Assembly: GCF_016801865.2 (NCBI RefSeq)
Contig: NC_068938.1
Location: 1,798,001 to 1,862,000 of the forward strand
DNA: 64,000 nucleotides
Direction of reading: 5' to 3'
From: Culex pipiens pallens
Taxonomy: Eukaryota; Arthropoda; Insecta; Diptera; Culicidae
Shown: positions 58,949 to 64,000 of the stretch, in pieces
Layout of the letters: each line of letters opens with the position of its first letter
How positions within the stretch are numbered: the stretch's first letter is position 1
Position numbers and translations under genes: made by a program
The notes under the pieces: model-generated
Told to the model about the DNA's origin: nothing
Seen by the model: only the letters and a program-made list of their open reading frames with translations
Database searches by the model: none

Positions 58949-59290
58949 TGCATTTTTGTGAGTCTTTTTGTAACATCTTAAGCTAAAAAATTAAAGGAAA
59001 AAAAAAATCATGGGCTCACGTTCAAATTTGACTTTTAAACTTAAAAATCCAAAAATCTTATAGAAGTGGCGTGTTTTTTTCTTTCAGTGTATTTTTTCGG
59101 AAAGCCCGTCCAATTTCCTACAAGTTTGTCTTTGATCACTTTTTGATACGTTGCAACGGCTTTGAGATACAGAAATTACGAAATACAAAAAATATTTAAA
59201 ACACTGACGCCCTTATCAAATGTCAATATCGAGTGAAACTGGCTCCATATATACAAAAATGGCTTATATAAGCGTAGGAAAACACGTAGG
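58630..59290 (+). repeat. Dispersed repeat, copy B
   Basis: Parallels 49495-50432 without the MITE: GGGAAATTGGACGAGCTTTC, ACAGTGGTCAATATGGAGAC, GTGGCGTGTTTTTTTCTTTC, AAGCCCGTCCAATTTCCTAC, AAAAATGGCTTATATAAGCG. Its left half also forms the right arm of fold-back element 3. Confidence 0.7.
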
Positions 59291-61811
59291 ATAACTGTCC
59301 TACAAATACTCACACATTGAATCTTACGTGGTATAGCTAATTTTAAATCCAAAATTATATATTTTTATTTCATAGAACTTTGTTAAAAAACAAGAATTAT
59401 TTTAGTACTTTGCAAAACCTGCATTGAATGCTTAATTTTTTCACAATTTTCTGCTTCTGCTTTCAAGTTGAGTTATTGCACCTTTCTCAAGAAGTCTCAA
59501 AGACAACAACAACAACACCAGCTGAGGGGTAACATCGGCACGAGAAGTGCGGGAATGATGATTTTGGTTATAACCTCAATGAACCGCACCGCAGGGGGCA
59601 ACACGCAAATATTCCTGTTATCTTTTGGTGAGCTGGTTTGTTTATTGGAATCGGAGCTCGATTTCCTTACAGTTCCCCGGTTCCTTCTCCGACTGTCCGC
59701 ATGACGGCTCCGGGGCGGATAAATTTGCGGCCAAATTGGTGCGAAAATTGATTTTTCCTAGTTTGCTCTCGCTCGCTACTCAAATGCCAATCCAATTTTC
59801 TGCCCGCAAGACTATCAGTCCAAGGCTTCTTCCCAGCACCTCTCGCCGGAAAGATCGTCCGTGTCAAGGAGACGCGCTAAGTGAAGCCCCCCTCGGAAAC
59901 GAAAGAGAAAGTTTTGTGCGCGCCAAACCGCAACATTAACCGGCATAAATCTTCATTAATCTATCAGATGCACGGTATCTCACACACGTTTTTTTCCCTT
60001 CTTAACCAAGAAACAACAAACGAACAAAAATGCTTCCGACGACGCTGCCGAGCAGCGTGCGCGCGTAAGAGAAAGAAAAAAGGGAAAATTATAAATAAAT
60101 TATCAGAACTTCTGGTATTACGGAAACATGAAAAAGGGCGGTCCGGAGAGCGCGTATGTTTGTGGCTCAGTCTCCAACTCGAAGCAAAGTGCAAAAGGGA
60201 AGACAGAGAGAGAGGAACGAACCAGAATTCCGTCGTCGTCGTCGTCGTCTTAGGCGAGGAACCTCCACAATCCTCCACAAGAGAGACGTATATATGAGGG
60301 CTCTGTGCACTCTCCATTGAAGATTTATTTCCAAAACACACATTCATTAAACGAAAACTGCTGTTTGGGTTTTTGGAGGGGTTGTGGGACTCGCTCCGGG
60401 AAACATCCTTGCCGGGGATCCGCGCCGCGTCTTTTAGCGACTAAATTTTGGCACGATCGAAAGACGGAAAGGACGGGGGGAGGACGACGACGATGATGAT
60501 TTAACGATGGTATTGTGAGGGGGAGAGGGTTTACAGTACCACAACTACGTTGTGAGTTTTGTGAGTTGAGCTTGAGTTTTCTTGAAATTTTCACAAAATC
60601 TGATGAAAAATGTGTTTGTGTGATTTTGTGAGGTTATGTAAGTAATTTTGAATGCATTTTTGCGAACTTTTCTGCGTTTGTGTAACTTCTAAAAATGTTT
60701 GTGTGATTTTGTGTGATCTGAATTCTTAATTTTCAAAAACCATATTGTGCACCTCCGGTACTGGTATCCCTAACCAGTCAACCAGCAGCATTCCAGAGGA
60801 CCCAGGGTCGCTCGCAGAACAGCAGAGCGCGGGAGGGGTTCAAACCAAGAGGGCTTACCCGAAAGACCACAGAAATACTTTCCCTCGTGGTCGTCGTCGT
60901 CGTCGCCGCGTCCAGGTTGAACTCTGTGGCACGGCACACACAACATAATAACCGCAACGTGCGAGAAATTAATAAGCAAAAGACGGTCCAAGGGGGAGAA
61001 GCGAAAAAAAAGAGTCTTGCGAGTGAGGCATCATATTTGGTTGTCCCTTGGACAGTTTCCCCCTTTCAGTTTTGGACCGGGATCTCGGACACGCACTCAC
61101 ACACAAAAGGTATCGAGATCAGATGCTGTGAGTGCGCTCGCGCGCAAGTGAGATTTGGATGCGGTCACCGCGTTTTTGTTTGGCGGCATTGACTCACCTT
61201 TAAACTCGCTTCACCCCTTAACAGGTTCGAGGTTATGCAACGTGGACTAATGGATGCCCCAATGCCGACGCCATTTTTGTTTATGGATGATCAAAATTAC
61301 TGCAAGTAGATTACACAACGCAGATTACTTTAGCTTAAGTACCTCTAACCAAGGTTCCTCCTCGCCGCCGACGGGGGGTTTGCGCCTGAAGGTATGCAAG
61401 CGCTCTCACCTGGGGAGTTCATGTATTCCGTCCATTGGCCTCTCCGGCACCGAACCCGGCGTGTGAGTTCTTTATTTTATTTCTCATCATTACTGCACAC
61501 TGCAACTTGGCCCGGCTCAGTGTGCAGCCAGCACTCATATAAATATTCCGCGCTCCATTATTCAACATCCCCGCGTGCACTCGTGGAGAGACCCCCACCC
61601 GGGGGATCCCCCCCAACCGGCCCAAGTTGGCCATGAAACCTAAAGGTGGGGGGAAAACTCTCGGAAGAAGCATTCTTGGTCGCGCTGCTGCTGCTGTTAT
61701 TGCACGATAAATTGTCATGCTTAAACATTTCGCGCTTTCCCGCAGTGTTCTGGCCTGGAACTGGAACTCGCGTCGCGTCGTGGAAGTTGTTGGCCAACTC
61801 GCTCCGCTCCC
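59291..61811. other. Intronic GC-richer island
   Basis: Carries the longest (TCG)n runs of the window (60231-60250, 60888-60905, and as (GAC)n 60482-60492), (CAA)n near 59502 and the inverted minisatellite. No gene recognised. Confidence 0.35.
60540..60722 (-). repeat. CACAAAATCAC-type minisatellite, inverted block
   Basis: GTGAGTTTTGTGAGTTGAG, GTTTGTGTGATTTTGTGAGG and GTTTGTGTGATTTTGTGTGA are complements of the 55.8-kb units. Confidence 0.65.
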
Positions 61812-62031
61812 ACACAGAAAAAAATAATGTAAATTTGGAAGCTTTAATTTTGGAAGGTTGAATATTACCTCTTTTATGATGTAATTTTACCTCAATTTAG
61901 ACTGAAAAAGTGACATTACACCAGAAAAGTGGTAAAATTACACATTTCCAGAGGTAAAATTACACCTTTTTTCTGACATAAAAGATGTACCCCTTCCCAG
62001 ATGTAATATTACCATGATTTTTTTTTCTGTG
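61812..62031. mobile_element. CACAG-ended MITE, second copy
   Basis: Ends CACAGAAAAAAATAATG and, inverted, CACAGAAAAAAAAATCATGG. It shares TTTGGAAGGTTGAA and GTAATATTACCAT with the 42.97-kb element. CA flanks both ends (61810-61811, 62032-62033). 220 bp, no ORF. Confidence 0.7.
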
Positions 62032-62687
62032 CACCCGACCCCAGTGGCTCATAATATTTATGAGTGGAGTCCTGATTGTTGTTGCGTGTGCGCTGAGCAC
62101 TCAACTCTCGAGATCGACCTCAGCAGTAGACAAGGATGTCATCGTGTCTGCGGAACAGCAGTTCGTGGAAGTAAATGGGTTTTGTGGAAGAATTTCACAA
62201 ACAAAACCAAAACCACACACATGGTGCTGCTGCTGTTGCTGCGCTTCCGGGAAGCCACATTGCGTCAATTGTCGTTGTCGTCAAACATGGGATGGGGTTG
62301 TATGTCACTGTGTTTTGTTTGCAACTTGAGAGCATCTTGTTTTGCGTAACATAACGAAATGCCACATGGGATGAATTTGTCATCTAGAATTCTAAAAAAG
62401 TAAGATCAATGATCCTTAACCAATTTCAAGATAAAACTTGAAACTTGTTTAATGTTTTTAATTAAAATTTTGAAGAACGACATTTAATTTTCTTTACTTT
62501 CTACAATCTATGCTACTTTCACTGGAAATTTACAATCGAAATTTTTATTTCGTAAAATATATTCAAAAATGTACTCTAAATTTTCCATGCAATTTATTCT
62601 ACAAATGCTTCGAAAATGCCAGTTGAAAATCTAGCGGAGTGTTTAAATTTCAAAAAAATCAATTTTAAAATACTAAAATAAAATAAT

Positions 62688-63905
62688 GGGAATTTTCCGC
62701 CAACTCACACAGCAGTGCCCCGACCCCTTTTCGATTTGCGTGAAACTTTGTCCTAAGGGGATACTTTCATTCCTGATCACGAATCCGAGGTCTGTTTTTG
62801 ATATCTCGTGACGGAGGGGCGGTACGACCCCTTTCATTTTTGAACATGCGAAAAAAGAGGTGATGAGATAGAAATTTGGTGTATGTAAAATTGGACGCCC
62901 GATTTTATGGCGTACTCAGAAATCCGAAAAATACGTATTTTTAATCGAAAAATAAACACTTTAAATGTTTTAAAAACTCTGCTATTTAACGTTACTCTAC
63001 TGTCAAAATTTTTGGAACATGTCATTTGAAAGGAAATTTAATGTTCTTTTCGAATCAACATTGACCCAGAAAGGTCATTTTTTCATTAAGAACAAAAATT
63101 TACAGTTTAAAATTTCGTGTTTTTTCTTACTTTGCAGCGTTATTTTTTAGAGTTTAATAATGTTATGCAAAGTTTTAGAGCAGACAATTACAAACATTTT
63201 GATATAGAAACATTAGGGGATTGTTTAAAAACATCACGATTTATCGCGATTTTACGAAAAAAAAAGTTTTGGAAAAGTTGATCGTCGTCGATCATGGCCG
63301 TTCATCGTCACCTGCGAAAAACATGGACGACGAAACAAAAAGAAAAGCAAAAAGTAACTTTTTCAAAACTTTTTTTTTCGTAAAATCGCGATAACTCGTG
63401 ATGTTTATAAGCAAACCCCTTATGTTTACATATAAAAATTTATGTAATTGTCTGCTCCACATCTTTGTAGAATACTATTACACTCTAAAAAATATCTCGA
63501 TTCGAAAAGTACATTAAATTTCCCTTAAAATGACATGTCCCAAAAAAAAAATGAATTGAGTAACGGAAAATGGCAGAGTTTTTTAAACTTTTTTAGTGTT
63601 TTTTTCGATGACAAATAAGTTTTTCGGAATTCCGAATACTTTATTAAATCGGGCGTATAATTTTACATAAAAGTCCCTTTGACACAAAATTTCTATCACA
63701 TAACCGTGTCAGGCTGCAAATTATAAAAAAACACCTCTTTTTCGCACGTTCAAAAATGGAACCCTCCGTCACGAGATATCAATAACGGACCTCGGATGCG
63801 TGATCAGGGACAAAAGTTACCCCTTAGGACAAAGTTTTAGGCAAATCGAAGAGGGGTCGGGGCAACTATTCCCGATTGCGTGTGAGTTGGTAGAGAACTG
63901 CCCAA
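62688..63905. mobile_element. Fold-back element 2: about 1.2-kb palindrome
   Basis: Arms of roughly 560 bp pair around about 63295: CCAACTCACAC (62700-62710) with GTGTGAGTTGG (63880-63890), CCCCGACCCC with GGGGTCGGGG, and the inner ends at AACTTTTTCAAAAC. The loop (about 63280-63350) holds GATCGTCGTCGATCATGG. Arms are more diverged than in element 1. The right end reads GGTAGAGAACTGCCC, whose complement resembles the end of element 1. Confidence 0.85.
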
Positions 63906-64000
63906 AAATGTTAAGAAAAAATATCACGAAGAAATGCTTCATTTATTAATCTATTTTACGCTATAATATTACAAACATAACAAAAGTTTAAATAGGAGCG

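Larger units (their letters stand above)
26928..64000 (+). other. ds: Intron of ds (open at right edge)
   Basis: No further cadherin-coding segment, cadherin linker motif, transmembrane exon or polyadenylated end was found on the + strand after the donor, so this whole stretch is best read as one large ds intron. It is filled with repeats (listed separately) and GC-richer islands. Nested genes cannot be excluded, but none is convincing. Confidence 0.7.

Overview
The window is animal, non-coding-rich DNA, most likely from a culicine mosquito; Culex is my best guess. The reasons are one very long insect-type cadherin exon, AT-rich surroundings full of small TIR elements and fold-back repeats, tRNA-derived SINEs (one resembling the dimeric Twin family described from Culex pipiens), and a dispersed repeat that opens GCCTTCCTCAC and that I associate with Culex. 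Species is inference; no search was run.

Only one gene can be supported with confidence: the 5' part of dachsous (ds) on the + strand. One exon (coding 21660-26927) encodes a signal peptide and about 15.5 extracellular cadherin repeats, and ends in phase 0 at a consensus donor (AAG|GTGAGT). The remaining cadherin repeats, the transmembrane segment and the cytoplasmic tail are not here, so everything from 26928 to the right edge (over 37 kb) reads as ds intron. Left of the exon lies a purine-rich leader (about 20795-21659) with a chain of short upstream ORFs, several overlapping stop-to-start. Further left is a 17.5-21.4 kb zone with repeated GATCGCGA palindromes, GA tracts and (TCG)n runs that may hold promoter or enhancer sequence.

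The rest alternates between GC-richer non-repetitive islands (about 3.3-4.2, 7.3-8.4, 14-16, 17.5-21.5, 27.5-28.3, 30.5-31.8, 33.7-37.6, 40-41.7, 44-45.9, 47.9-48.9, 52.1-57.5 and 59.5-62 kb) and AT-rich repeat blocks. The blocks contain five fold-back elements (2.1, 12.1, 38.6, 58.2 and 62.7 kb; the largest is a nearly perfect 1.86-kb palindrome), pogo-like TIR debris (1.9-3.1 and 4.5 kb), several MITEs, tRNA-headed SINEs all on the minus strand, and dispersed repeats. Two MITE insertions and one SINE insertion can be read directly because a second copy of the host repeat, or an exact flanking duplication, shows the site without the insert. No transposase, reverse transcriptase, rRNA gene, intact tRNA gene or CRISPR array was recognised.
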